Source: Cacajao melanocephalus
Lineage: Eukaryota > Chordata > Mammalia > Primates > Pitheciidae
NCBI GenBank assembly: GCA_963573385.1
Contig: CAUYLG010059292.1
Span: 1 to 64,000, forward strand
Length of the DNA stretch: 64,000 bases
Direction of reading: 5' to 3'
In this document: positions 31,710 through 45,089 of the stretch, one piece after another
How positions within the stretch are numbered: the stretch's first letter is position 1
Layout: each line of letters begins with the position of its first letter
Translations under genes and position numbers: made by a program
The notes under the pieces: model-generated
Seen by the model: only the letters and a program-made list of their open reading frames with translations
Told to the model about the DNA's origin: nothing
The model's database searches: none

Positions 31710-32545
31710 TAAATATTCTAATGTCACAGACATTGTCAAGTTCTCTTACATTTTCTACTTCAAAATTGAACCAAAGTCAATCACCTCCTCACATTCATGA
31801 GGAACTCAATAGCCAAATGTTTTTAAATATCGCAAATATAGGACTTTATACACCAACCCCCTCAACTTGACCCAACTTAACATTTAAAATCAATGGATAC
31901 ATACTATGAGTGTCTGTTTATTGAATCATCTCGATTTTCTAAATTCTAATCTTCCTAGATTGAAAAGCCACTTACTAAGGAGAAAATAACGGTGCCACTG
32001 CAGGTAACTTGGATTATGCCAAGCAAGTTGAAGTTTTTCCATCTCAACGAACTGAGTTGAGGTCGGCGTTTTTGTTGTTTTGCCAAAACATGAGATACAT
32101 CTCCCCTGTGCTGCTGATGGATGCACATGTGCCTTTTTTGATAGTCCGTGCCCTCCAATTAGGCTGGCTCCTTGACCCATGACCTCTGAATCCAAGTTAT
32201 ACAGACCTAATCCCCTACATCTGCCCTTCATCTGGCCTTACTGCTTGATTGGACTGAATTAAACACACGCGTTGGCTTTTCTGTTCTGACCCCTTTTCAC
32301 ATTCTTCCTGCCTGGCAAGACTTCATCTCATAGATGCAGAAATCATGTGAGACAGGCTTCTGCATCTTTCATCTGGCTTAGCTTGGCTCTCTGGCCCCAG
32401 GTCAATGACTGATGAGGACAGTTAGCGTGGCCTTCACTGTATTGGGGCCACGGAAAGGGGTAGCTCCCAGGGCGCTGGAGCTCGAACTTTACAGAGGGAT
32501 CTAGAAGGAGTGAGAAACTCTGTCCACGGTCCTCCTTGGTCAGAC
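31710..32545. other. CD6 intron 1, unassigned sequence
   Basis: AT-rich then mixed sequence with no recognised element. Confidence 0.4.
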
Positions 32546-32547
32546 CT

Positions 32548-32838
32548 TATTTATTTATTTATTTATGACACGGAGTTTCGATGTTGTTGCCTAGGCTGGA
32601 GTGCAGTGGCGTGGCTCACCACAACCTCTGCCTCCTGGGTTCAGGCGATTCTTCAGCCTCTGGAGTTAGCTGGGATTACATGCGTGCACCACCACAGCCG
32701 GCTAACTTTTTTGTGTTTTTAATAGAGATGGGGTTTCTGCATGTTGGTCAGCCTGGTCTTGAACTCCCGATCTCAGGTGACCTGCCCACCTCGGCCTCCC
32801 AAAGTGCTGGGATTATAGGTGTGAGCCACCGTGTCTGG
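32548..32838 (-). repeat. Alu with TTTA tail
   Basis: CAGACCTTATTTATT before and CAGACCACATTTATT after fit a mutated target-site duplication. Confidence 0.85.
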
Positions 32839-33316
32839 AACAGACCACATTTATTAAGGACTTATTTATTATATGTATAGAACACTCAAGAATTAAATTC
32901 CGCCCCCAGCTGTTAGATTCTGAGCTAAGGAATCAGCCTGCTCCCCGGGGCAAGGAAGGATAAACAGGTGGCCCCAACTGTCCTTTGGGACAGGAGCTTG
33001 GAGGGTAGACTTCCCAGGTGCGTGGCTACCCTCTCCCTGCCTGGACTGCAGATGGGACACCACGAACGTTAACATCCACGCCACATGCTCAGGCCTGCCC
33101 TGAGCAGACCCTGGTGAGGCAGGGATCCCCAGGTCACATCTACTTCCTTAGCCACTGTGGCCTCCAGGCCCTCCATCCTCTGCTCAGCACTAGCCCCTCT
33201 CCAGACTCAGGGCATGGTGAGTTTTCCAGAGTAGATATTCCCAGGGAAACTTTATTCCAGTCCACCTTCCCAGTGTTGGCTAAAGTGTCATCCACCTGGC
33301 AATTTACTTAACGTAA

Positions 33317-33880
<564 letters not shown>

Positions 33881-34529
33881 TGATGTTTTAAAATGTGAAT
33901 ACATTTATTTTGAGAAAAAACTTTGTATCACTCCTTTAAAGGGCAAGCCATTATAAATCACCATCATGATTATAATGGTGAAAATAAGCACAATGGAAAT
34001 AAAACAATGTCATTACATTCTAGCCAGATGCATTTGCTGCTTCCTCTTTCCTCAAAAGGGAGGGTTGTCGATGTCAGAGCGATATTAAAGGCTAACCCCA
34101 TGGGAGGGTTTCTCCTCCAAGTCTGTAATCAGAAAGGCTGAAAGGGAAATAAAGGGCTTACATAACTTCCTCACCATGTAATACATGGTATGTAATGCCA
34201 AGTCAATGACCACCTAAATCATTATGTATAGTTTTGGGTATGTGTCCTTTGGAAATACTGATCCAGAGAAAGGACAAAGTGAGTGGGCACTGTGCCCTCC
34301 AACAACACGGAGCCTGGGGACACTGACTGCTCAGCTGCCTGGGGTGATGTCCTGGACATGAGACCCCCATTTCAGGTGCTCCCAAGCACCCTGGGAAGTC
34401 CCTGAATTTTCCCAGTGAGGCTTGAGGTTGGGGGGCACCCAAGCTCATGTCCCCTGATTCATCTCTGGGAAACGGGGCCCCTGCAGTCTGGGGAGGAGAA
34501 GGAACCCTGAGGAGGGGCGAGGTGGGTGG

Positions 34530-34645
34530 GGACTTTTACAACTAGCTCTGGTCCTAACTTGCTGGGGGATCTTGGGCAAGTTCCTTCCTTTCTCTGGCCC
34601 TAGTTTCTTTCTTTCCTGGAAAAAATGGGTAAATTGAACACTGGG
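34530..34645 (+). repeat. MIR
   Basis: GGGGATCTTGGGCAAGTTCC and TGGAAAAAATGGGTAAATTG. Confidence 0.65.
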
Positions 34646-35029
34646 GACCCAGCCCAAACATGCTTGTACTTTGTGTATGTTCCTTCAGGCTTTACAGGTT
34701 ATGGAGCAGGACATCTGGCTGTATATAGCAGAGATCCAGCCACTAGACATTTAGTATCATAATCCCAGCTGCCATCCTGCCGTATAGAATCGTGGACCCT
34801 GGCGTCAGGCAGATGTGGGTTCTGAATTCCATCTCTGCATGGCCCCAGGGTTGTTCCTCTGCCTGATGCTAGAGATAAAACAGCTCACCAAAATAGACAA
34901 GTTAATTTAGGTGATGTATCTGAAAACAGCCGAACAAAATGCAGTGCTCAAAGCTGTTAGCTTATAAATGCTATACAGAAAGACCAAAGATAATGCCTTG
35001 GTTATGTGGTGGTTAACATGGCGCTGTTT

Positions 35030-35185
35030 GCACAGTGAGCTCCGTTACCCACATAGCAACCTCATTTTATAGATAAGAAAATTGAGGTTTAGCGAGGCTA
35101 AGAGGCTGGTCCAACATTTGTAGCTAGTAAGTGTCAGGACTTAAGCTTGGGTCTCCCAGGCAGCAGGCCGGTGCTTTTTCCGTTG
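35030..35185 (-). repeat. MIR
   Basis: Reverse MIR: ATAAGAAAATTGAGGTTTAG, CTAGTAAGTGTCAGGACTTA. Confidence 0.75.
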
Positions 35186-35507
35186 AGTAGGAGTTACCTG
35201 GCTTGTTTCTAGCTGGCCGCCCTGTGGGCTGTATCCTAGTACAGGGTTTCTCCCCAGATGCCATCTCCTAGCCTTGCAGCCTCACCACTGAGTCTAGGGA
35301 CAGCCCTGAGGGGACTCTGAGGTCCTGGGCCCCCGGAAGGCTTCTTAGCAACAGATGGGATCAAGTGTGGCTGCATCCCTCATTATGGCACACCCTCAAG
35401 GGGTTTGCCTGGGGGCTACCATGCACCTTGGAGCCAGGAAGGAAGGCAAAATTAAAGAGGACCATGATCTGGGGAGAGCTTGCTGGGCAGGAGGCTCTCT
35501 CTCTATA

Positions 35508-35801
35508 TTTTTTTTAGATGGACTCTCACTCTGTTGCCCAGAGTATAGTGCAGTGGCACAATCTGAGCTCACTGCAACCTCTACCTCCCAGGTTCAATTG
35601 ATTCTCCTGCCTCAGGCTCCTGAGTAGCTGAAACTACAGGCACCCACCACCATGCCAAGCTATTTTTTTGTATTTTTAGTAGAGACAGGGTTTCACCATG
35701 TTGGCTAGGTTGGTCTCGAACTCCTGACCTCAGGTGATCCACCTGCCCACATCAGTCTCCCAGAGTTCTGGGTTTACAGGCGTGAGCCATGGCACCGGGC
35801 C
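35508..35801 (-). repeat. AluS
   Basis: Full length; AGGCTC flanks both ends. Confidence 0.9.
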
Positions 35802-35994
35802 TAGGCTCCATATTTTCATATTCATTCAGTGTCTGCTGTGTGCCAGGCCCTGTGCTGGCACTACCATGGGACATGAAGGTTTGCCCTTGAACACTTTATA
35901 GTGTCATGGTAAGACACAGCAGCACCAGCCTGGTATAGGTGTGGGAGCAGGTGCAATCCAGTGACAACTGCAACCGCCACCCACTGCTGGGGGC

Positions 35995-36150
35995 TTAATA
36001 TTCTCCAAGCACCAGCTATGCGTATGCTGTTCCACCCTGACAATGTGGGAACAGTCATCCCTTTTTTATGGGTGGGGAAACTGAGGCTCAGAAAGTTATG
36101 TACTTTGTCCCAGGCTGGTAGCTAACGCCTAATTTAAATCCATGTCAGGA
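35995..36150 (-). repeat. MIR
   Basis: Reverse MIR: GGGGAAACTGAGGCTCAGAA, CCAGGCTGGTAGCTAACGCC. Confidence 0.75.
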
Positions 36151-36268
36151 TATGTCACCACTGGGGGAAGCTGGCTGATGGGGACACAGGATTTCTCTGC
36201 GCTATTTTGGCAACTTCTTGTGAGTCTATAATTTGAAAATAAGTTAAGGGGAGAAAGTAGATTTCAGC

Positions 36269-36555
36269 CCGTTCTGGTGGCACAGGCCTGTAATCTCAGC
36301 ACATTGGGAGGCCAATGTGGGAGGATCACTTGAGTCCAAGAGTTCCAGACCAGCCTAGGCGACACAGTGAGATCCCGTCTTTACAAAAAATTAAAAACTT
36401 AGCCGGGTATGAGGTGCATGCCTATAGTCCCAGCTACTCAGGAGGCTGAAGCAGAGACTCACTTGAGCCCAGGAGCCTGAGGGTACAGTGAGCCGTGATC
36501 TCACCAGCGCACTCCAGCCTGAACAGAGCAAGACCTTATCTCAAAAAAAAAAAAA
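36269..36555 (+). repeat. AluJ
   Basis: Full length; GTAGATTTCAG before and GTATTTCAGAAAG after. Confidence 0.85.
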
Positions 36556-36587
36556 ATGTATTTCAGAAAGAAGGACCCATTCAAAGG

Positions 36588-36908
36588 CTGGGCGCAGTGG
36601 CTCACGCCTATAATCCTGACACCTTGGGAGGTTAAGGTGGGCGGATGACTTGAGGTCAGGAGTCTGAGACCCCCGCCTGGCCAACACTGACCTCACCTGT
36701 AGTGTAAAGAAATACAAAAATTAGCCGGGTGTGTGGGGGGCGGGGCGCGCCTGTAATCCCAGGCACTCGGGAGGCTGAGGCAAGAGAATCATTTGAACCC
36801 CGTTGCAGTGAGCTGAGATCGCACCACTGCACTTCAGCCTGGGCAGCAGAGTGAGACTCTGTTTCAAATTAATTAAGTAATTAATTAATTAAATCAAAAA
36901 AAAAAAGA
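36588..36908 (+). repeat. AluS with AATT tail
   Basis: Tail is an AATT/AATTAATT repeat; AAGGACCCATTcaaa before and after marks the target site. Confidence 0.88.
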
Positions 36909-37219
36909 AGGACCCATTTGAGCAGAAACCTGGAGGTGGGACAGCCCACGAGGAGCCAGCAAAGGGGAGGTGCTGACCAGCCAGTCCTGCTGCTCCCATT
37001 GGTCATGCTGGGTGGGCAAGACTGAAATTCATACAGGAGCTGAGGTCCAGGCTCTTTTCTGCCTCCTGACTCAGATTGGTGTGCCATGAGGATGGATGAA
37101 TGCCAAGCACAGACAGTGGCCCAGGGAAGGTGCGCCACAAAACGTACATTTACAAATGTTAGGCAGGCAGTCCGAGGATCACGTCCTCCGGTGCAGCGTT
37201 CTGCAAATCCGTGAACCTG

Positions 37220-37385
37220 CCTTCTCCCTCACAGCCCTCGGAGGCATGCCCTACTACTGATACTTTCATTTTACTGAGTAAGTGACAGGCTCCAAGAGAT
37301 AAAGTGACTTTTCCTAGATCGCACCACTAATAGATGACAGATATTTGGTTTGACCTCATGACTCCAAACCCGACGCTTTTTTCCC
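37220..37385 (-). repeat. MIR
   Basis: Reverse MIR: CATTTTACTGAGTAAGTGAC, AAGTGACTTTTCCTAGATCG. Confidence 0.6.
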
Positions 37386-37389
37386 AGCC

Positions 37390-39060
37390 CGGGAATTGGG
37401 TAGGGTTTGGGCAGGGGACCCTTCCCCACCTCAAGACTCCTACAGGAAAGGTCCGCCCTTCCTCCAGGGACTTTTCACTTCACCACCATCAGCTGGGCTG
37501 TCAGGGAACGGCGTCGAGCCTGAGTTCTCCTACTTCGGGCTGAGTGGCTTTGCCCAGCCTTCGTTTCCCCAGCTGTAAAGCAGGGCCCATAAGAGCTCAG
37601 GGCTGCGTGGGGCTCCCTAGATGTTGGCTGTGGCATGCTTGGGGAAAGGCCGGGCACCTTGGGGTATTGGGAGACACCTGTGGCCACAGCTGCTGCTTGG
37701 ACTGGGGCCAGGCAGGCGCTCCCGGGGACAACAGAGGGAGACAGAGGTTTCCACCCTCCATTTTGTAGGCTCCTGCAACCCGACCACCTTCTGCCTGAAA
37801 ATGGCAGCTGAGAGAGGTCAAGAGGCAGGAGGCAGGGCTGACGGGCTGAGGAGGAAACTTCGGGGCTGGGGCTCTGGTCCCTGGGAGATGCTGGGAGATC
37901 GGGAGATGGCCCCATCATAGAAATGTGGTCCCCTGTTTTCCCTTGTATGAGAGGGTGGGTGCCCCTGGCTCTCCACCATGTGCTGGGGCGGGGGCACATA
38001 CAAAGGTCCAGCCAATCGGTGTCCAGTCCACCCTCAATCTCCATCAGGACCTGAGCTGGGCTGGGATCTCCAGGAGGTGCCAGCAGATACTGGGGAAGGA
38101 GTCCGTGCATGGGGCTGGGGAGCAGAGTCATGTGGGGACACAGGCTATAAGAGTGAGGAGGGGCCTCAGGGCTAGGGGCTTCTTGTGGTGTCTTGGGGGT
38201 CCCATCGGAGCACCCCACTTCTGATTTGGAGTCATCTACTGAGCCCTGTGGCAGGGAGGATGCAGAGATGACATCACTGTGTCCTCAGAGCCAGATGCAA
38301 AGCCAAGCCTGGCTCTGTTCATTTTATAGAAGGACAGACTGATGCCCAGAGAGCCTAAGTAATGCCACCAGTCACTGGCAGAGCTGGAAGCAGAGTCACT
38401 TCTGGTCACTGGGGTTTGGAGGGAGGATTTTTATCTGCACTTCAGAACCCTTTTTGCTAGGGTGTTCACCTCTTTCAGGAGGGGTGCCTGGGAGCAGGTG
38501 GGGGCAGGGACAGGGCTGAGGAAGCCCCCCAGGCTTGGAGGAGGCCCATCCCCCATGCAGTTTGGTGTGCTCTGATTTTCCCTCCCTCCTTCCCTCCTTC
38601 AGCCAAACTAAAGGACGCACAGTCACCAAATGGATTCCGCTCCTTGGAGAATGTGTTGCTTGGCCGGGATGGGATTCTAGAAATATCATGACAGTGTCTG
38701 AGCTGGAAGAAACCGCAGCGAGCTGCCAGCCGTCTCCTCCTATTTGTCAGAGGAGGGAAGCGAGGTGCAAAGCGGGGAACGCCATGCACAGGGTGTTGGA
38801 GCCGGGCTGAGGGGCCCGGGTCTGCAGGCCCTCTTCCCAGCAGGGCATGGCGGGGCCTGTGTGAACCAGGCACAGGCTTCACCCCCCACCCCTGGGGGAG
38901 AGATTGCAGGGGACGGCTGTGGCCCAGTGTGACCTGACATGGTCTGACATGAACGCAGGCGACCCTGGGCAGTGACGTGCTGGCTTCATGCAGCTGCTCT
39001 GCCCAGCCCCGCCGACGGCTCCTCCAGGCCTCATGCTCTGCCTCCTCTTTTATTACTTTC
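37390..39060. other. CD6 intron 1, GC-rich single-copy island
   Basis: Only small MIR pieces. A minus frame of 247 codons at 37475-38218 is proline/serine-rich and composition-driven. Confidence 0.45.
38310..38405 (-). repeat. MIR fragment
   Basis: Reverse MIR: GACTGATGCCCAGAGAGCCT, CACTGGCAGAGCTGGAAGC. Confidence 0.65.
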
Positions 39061-39066
39061 TGCTTT

Positions 39067-39360
<294 letters not shown>

Positions 39361-39618
39361 TGTTTTTTCACTTATCTTTTAATTTCAGCCTAATTTCAGA
39401 CTTACCAAGAAATTGCAAGAACAATACAAAGAATTTCCACATGCTCTTCCCCCAGACTCTCCAAATGTTCACAAATTTCCACATTTGCTTTATTATTTTC
39501 TGTCAATGTGTCTATTTTTCTATTACTTTCCCCCAGAATTGTGAGAGTAGGCCATAATGTCCCTTCCTCCTAAATACTCCAATGTGTGTGTGTTTTTTTA
39601 AATAAAGACATTTTCTTT
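39361..39618 (-). repeat. Older L1M fragment
   Basis: Reverse-oriented L1M 3' sequence (CCAGACTCTCCAAATGTTCAC, CTCCTAAATACTCCAATGTG). The younger L1P copy is inserted directly beside it. Confidence 0.55.
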
Positions 39619-40192
39619 TTTTTTAATATATATATTTTATTGCATTTTACATTCTGGGGTACATGTAAATAACATGCAGGATTGTTGCTTAGGTACATAT
39701 ATGGCAATGTGGTGTGCCTCCATCCCCACCACCTATATCTGGCATTTCTCCCTATGTTATCCCTCCCCAACTCCCTACCCCTACTCTCCCTCCCCTAGTC
39801 CCCCCACAACAGACCTTAGTGTATGATGCTCCCCTTCCTGTGTCCATGTGATCTCATTGTTCAACACCCACCTATGAGTGAGAACATGTGGTGTTTGATT
39901 TTCTGTTCTTGTGTCAGTTTGCTGAGAATTATGGTTTCCAGATTCACCCATGTCCCTACAAAGGACACGAACTCATCGTTTCTTATGGCTGCATAGTATT
40001 CCATGGTGTATATGTGCCACATTTTCCATGTCCAGTCTATCATCGATGGGCATTTGGGTTGGTTCCAAGTCTTTGCTATTGTAAACAGTGCTGCAATGAA
40101 CCTACATGTGATGTGTCCTTATAATACAATGATTTATAATCCTTTGAATATATACCCAGTAATGGGATTGTTGGGTCAAATGGAATTTCTAT
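39619..40192 (-). mobile_element. L1P 3' end, 5'-truncated
   Basis: About 570 bp of primate L1 in reverse orientation: poly-T, the 3' UTR (GGGGTACATGTAAATAACAT) and the end of ORF2. On the minus strand a 60-codon frame at 39861-40043 contains the conserved MWHIYTMEYYAAIRNDE motif of the ORF2 C terminus. No retrotransposition capacity. Confidence 0.92.
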
Positions 40193-40381
40193 TTGATGGG
40201 CAAAATGCTTCTCAAATCACGTCTGAGACAGAAAGACAATTTAAGATATGAGATTAAATGGAATTGAATCACGCAGTAAACAAATTATTCCTTTTCCAAC
40301 TTTCCACTCCTGATTGCACTAAGGAGAAAGTGTCACTGTGGTGCCACTCAGTCTTTTACACCTAACACTTTATAAAAATTT

Positions 40382-40508
40382 TTATTTTTGCAGAGATGGA
40401 GACTTGCAATGTTGCCCAGGCTGCTCTTGAACTCCTGGACTCAAGCAACTTGCCTGCCCTGGTCTCCCAAAGTGCTGGCATGACAGGCATCAGCCACCAT
40501 ACCTGGCC
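40382..40508 (-). repeat. AluJ right-arm fragment
   Basis: Only the CAGAGATGGAGACTTGCAAT to ACCTGGCC part. Confidence 0.75.
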
Positions 40509-40701
40509 ACCTCACAAGTTTTAATGAAGAGAGAGCTAGTTCAGGCTTGGACAGCAGGCTATTTAACGACATTTTTGTTTTTGCTCTTTTATTTGTTTAT
40601 ATAGATACATTCTATTTACTAAAGTAGTATTGGTTTGAGGTACGTGGTAGTGATAGAAGATTTTTAAGTTCAAATAAACTTAGGTTTAAAAAAGGAGTGG
40701 G

Positions 40702-40998
<297 letters not shown>

Positions 40999-41005
40999 GG
41001 ACTGG

Positions 41006-41106
41006 GTGCAAGCTTCGGCAGCACATATACTAAAACTGGAATGATTCCAAGAAGATTAGCATGACCCTCGTGCAAGTATGACACGTGAATTCATGAAGCG
41101 TTCCTT
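41006..41106 (+). pseudogene. U6 snRNA pseudogene
   Basis: Near full-length copy of U6 spliceosomal RNA, starting with the GCTTCGGCAGCACATATACT block and ending GAAGCGTTCC. It has many substitutions. The ACAGAGA box that contacts the 5' splice site is replaced by a CCAAGA stretch, while the AGC triad (GATTAGCATG) is kept. An Alu tail abuts it on the 5' side, so there is no proximal sequence element or TATA box. The TTAAAAAAGGAGT that follows at 41128 also precedes the Alu at 40686, marking L1-type target-site duplication. Not expected to be functional. Confidence 0.93.
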
Positions 41107-41189
41107 TGTTTTTGTTTCAAAAAAGAATTAAAAAAGGAGTTGATGTAAAAAATTGTTAAATAATTGTATATGCATAAGGGGCAAATTAA

Positions 41190-41985
<796 letters not shown>

Positions 41986-42269
41986 AAAATTAGGGTGTAA
42001 AGATGGAGGGAGAACTGGCCCTGGCGTAGAGAGCTGCTGACCCCCAGTATCTGAGGCAGGGTAAATGAAAGACAGCAGCCACCAGAGGCTCAGTGGATGG
42101 TGAGGCTTCCACTCAAACCTTGGCCTCATTAGTACCAGCCTGCCATGTACTGAGCCACCTGCCTCCCTCTCACTGAGACAGCAAAGAGAGTCAGCAGCTA
42201 TAAATGCAGAAGGAATGATGGAATTATAATACCACCCCCAGGCAACCATCCTTATAATAATTGATTCCA

Positions 42270-42700
42270 GTAAGAATCAACAATAATGTCACAACTAGTG
42301 GGCAAAGGTTTGAGGAAGAGCAAGATATTTACATATTCTCAAAGAATCATCCCACAAGATACATGTTAATTACATGTTAATTAAAAAGGAGGAAATTATC
42401 TTTAGAGCAGAGAAATCTAGCAGACAACACCTTAGCCAAGAGAGTGAGACTACCGGAGAGGGGACAGGCCGAGCCCACATGCCTCCTGATATGATTCACT
42501 GGGAAGGCCAAAAGTTGCTTCTGTGATATTCCTGCCAAAGAGGCATGACTTAATCGAATCATGAAGAACCATCAGATGACCCAGATGAGGGACGTTTTAC
42601 AGCATAACTGCTTCTATGCTTCAAAAAGATCAATGTCAGGAAGGAGAAAGAAAATCTGAGAAATCATTCCAGATTCAAGGAGAATGAAACTGAGGCCTTG
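42270..42700 (+). repeat. L1ME-like 3' region
   Basis: ATCATGAAGAACCATCAGATG and AAAAAGATCAATGTCAGGAA resemble an old L1 3' UTR. No coding potential. Confidence 0.4.
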
Positions 42701-43034
42701 GAACCGGGTAAGGACTTACCCAAGGTCATGACAATTTCCTCCTTTGTAATTGATCTCCATTCTACTCACTCTGTGTCCCTCCCACCCAATGCTAGCTGAA
42801 AATTCAGATGTGATGTAAACATTAGTCATCCTCATTGTAAAAACGTTCAACAACCACATTAGAAGGAATGCAAAGAGAGAAGTCTCAGCCAGCACCTTCA
42901 CACAACACGGCTGTCGGTTCTTGAAGGAGGAAGTTTTTGAGTCTGTGGCGCATCATGGGCCTTAAGTCTCACCCGCAGGAACGTGGGTGTGCTGATGGGC
43001 GGCAGGCTGGCGTTGATCCACGCTTGTCTGGTGA

Positions 43035-43135
43035 CTCTGAGACCAGCCTCGACTCCAGGCTCTGCCACACCTGCCATGACCTTGGGCAGGTTCCCAAACC
43101 TCTCTGAGGTAAAATGGGTGCGGCCATATGTCACT
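43035..43135 (+). repeat. MIR fragment
   Basis: CCAGGCTCTGCCACACCTGC, GACCTTGGGCAGGTTCCC. Confidence 0.6.
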
Positions 43136-43426
43136 CTTCAGCTTTTGCACTCTAGGTAGATGCTAAAGCCTTCCCTGAAGATTTCTGTGGAACTTTTTAG
43201 TCACCTGCATCTGGGGGGGCGGCCTCAGCCCCAGCTGTGTCAACATAGCCTTGAAATTCAGTTCCGAGAAGCACTTGTGGGCTTGTAGACTCCACGGCAT
43301 CTCGAAGTGAAAGAGGAACACATCTCTGCCTCTTGCGGGTTCCTTACCCCCTAATCCAGAATGCCCTAGAAGCTCTTCTCAATTCCTGCCCTGGAGGCAA
43401 CTTTTGTTGCAGGTACACCTGTGGTT

Positions 43427-44152
43427 TAGTTTACTAGAATTGCTGCAACACACTCGGTGGCACGGGCAACAGAAATGTATTGCCTCCACTGGGCGCGGTG
43501 GCTCACACCTGTAATCCTCACACTTTGGGAGGCCGAGGTGGGCGGATCACCTGAGGTCAGGAGTTTGAGACCAGCCTGGCCAACATGGTGAAACCCTGTC
43601 TCTACTAAAAATACAAAAATTAGCCAGGTGTGGTGATGGGTGCCTGAAATCCCAGCTACTTGGGAGGGTAAGGCAAGAGAATCGCTTGAACCCGGGCGGA
43701 GGAGGTTGTGGTGAGCCGAGATGACGCCACTGCACACCAACCTTCACAACAGAGCAAGACACCATCTCAGAAGAAAAGAAATGTATTGTCTCAAAGCTCT
43801 GGAGGCTCAAAGTCCAAGATCCAGGAGTGAGTGGCGCCGGCTCCTTCTGAGAGCTGGGAGGGGGAAGCTCTCTCTCTTGAGCTTCTGGTGGCAATCTTGA
43901 GCATTTCTCGACTTGTAGAAATGTTGCCCCAGTCTCTGCCTTATCTTAAAATGGCGTTCTCCTTATGTGGATGTGCCTGTGTTCAAATTTCCCCCTTCTA
44001 TGAAGACAACAGTTATGTTGAATTGGGGCCTGCCCTAATGACCTCATGTTAACTTGATTGCCTTGAGAAAGACCCTATTTCCAAATAAGGTCACATTCTG
44101 GGGTACTGGAAATGAGGACTGTTTTAAGAGGAGGGGAACAATTCAACAACTC
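43427..44152 (-). mobile_element. MLT1-type LTR, split by an Alu
   Basis: Same LTR class as at 13.8 kb but in reverse orientation: TGGTTTAGTTTACTAGAATTG at the start, CTCTGGAGGCTCAAAGTCC in the middle and GACCCTATTTCCAAATAAGG near the end. The Alu at 43491-43769 is flanked by GAAATGTATTG repeats, its target-site duplication. Confidence 0.78.
43491..43769 (+). repeat. AluS in the MLT1 LTR
   Basis: Full length except its last bases; short tail. Confidence 0.9.
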
Positions 44153-44159
44153 ATAGCTG

Positions 44160-44356
44160 TGTAGTGTGTGTATGGTGTGTGTGTGTATGGTGGGTGTATG
44201 TATGTGTGTGTGTGTACAGGTATGAATGTGTGTGGTGTATGTGTGTACCTGTATGCATGTGTGTGTGGTATGTGTATGGTGTGTATACAGGTATGTATGT
44301 GTGTGGTGTATGTGTGTACCTGTATCCATGTGTGTGTGGTGTGTGTATGGTGGGAT
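44160..44356 (+). repeat. TG-rich tract with a 71-bp tandem duplication
   Basis: Imperfect TG/TATG sequence. Two copies of a 71-bp unit start at about 44214 and 44285, each with ACAGGTATG... GTGTACCTGTAT blocks. Confidence 0.85.
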
Positions 44357-44479
44357 GGAATGGGGGGGATGGAGAAAGAGGTGGGTCACTGCCTTACTTA
44401 ACCTCTTCTTTCAGCCCACTCATCCTCTGGAGAGGTGCCAGTTCGATCTCTCAGGTTGTTTGGCAAAGACCTGGAAAGA

Positions 44480-44650
44480 GGTATCTTTCCAGTGATTTCT
44501 TACTCCTGAGAACTCCTACTCATCCTCTAAAACCCTTCCCAAATTGTCCCCTGTTCTTTGGAGTCAGTTATTCCCTCCTAACTCTGTTTTTTCCAGAGTA
44601 CTTTGTTCCAAGCCTGAGGATAGTACTCCTATCTGAGCATAATAAACCGC
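44480..44650 (+). repeat. L2 fragment
   Basis: GAACTCCTACTCATCCTCTA then AAACCCTTCCCAAATTGTCC, the central L2 3' block. Confidence 0.6.
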
Positions 44651-44879
44651 GAATTGTTGCCACAAACTCAGTGGCTCAGGCTTCTGTATCCTCCACCAGG
44701 GAATGGGGCCTGGCCCAGAGCTTAGCTGAGAGAATGGAAGGAAAGAGTGGCATCTCCCTGACGAAGGGTTAAGATAGATGGGAATTCGAAAGGACTTCGA
44801 GCCACCTCAGAAGCATCATATGTGTGACTTGTGGTGAGGAGTAGGGGACAGTCGTATGGGCTGATGTTAGAGAGTATAG

Positions 44880-45085
44880 GTCAGATGTAGAGAGACCGGA
44901 AGCCTGGATCCGTCTCTGAGTAACTGTGGCCTTGGGCAAGTCACTTCATGCTGCGAAGCCTTTGTTTTCTCATCTGGAAAACTGAGCTTTCACAGGCTCC
45001 TCGTGGATATGAAGAAGAGAGTGTGTGCTGTGTACATAAAGCTGGCGAATGCAGTGGGCATTTGGATGTTACCTCCCTTCCAGGG
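44880..45085 (+). repeat. MIR
   Basis: ACTGTGGCCTTGGGCAAGTC, TTGTTTTCTCATCTGGAAAA. Confidence 0.75.
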
Positions 45086-45089
45086 AACC

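Noticed and set aside
39861..40043. Possible small gene with MWHIYTMEYYAAIRNDE
   Set aside because: This is the C terminus of L1 ORF2 in a 5'-truncated copy.
41006..41106. Functional U6 gene
   Set aside because: No pol III promoter upstream (an Alu tail is there) and the ACAGAGA box is destroyed.
44164..44772. 202-codon Cys/Val-rich frame
   Set aside because: Translation of the TG repeat followed by L2 sequence.
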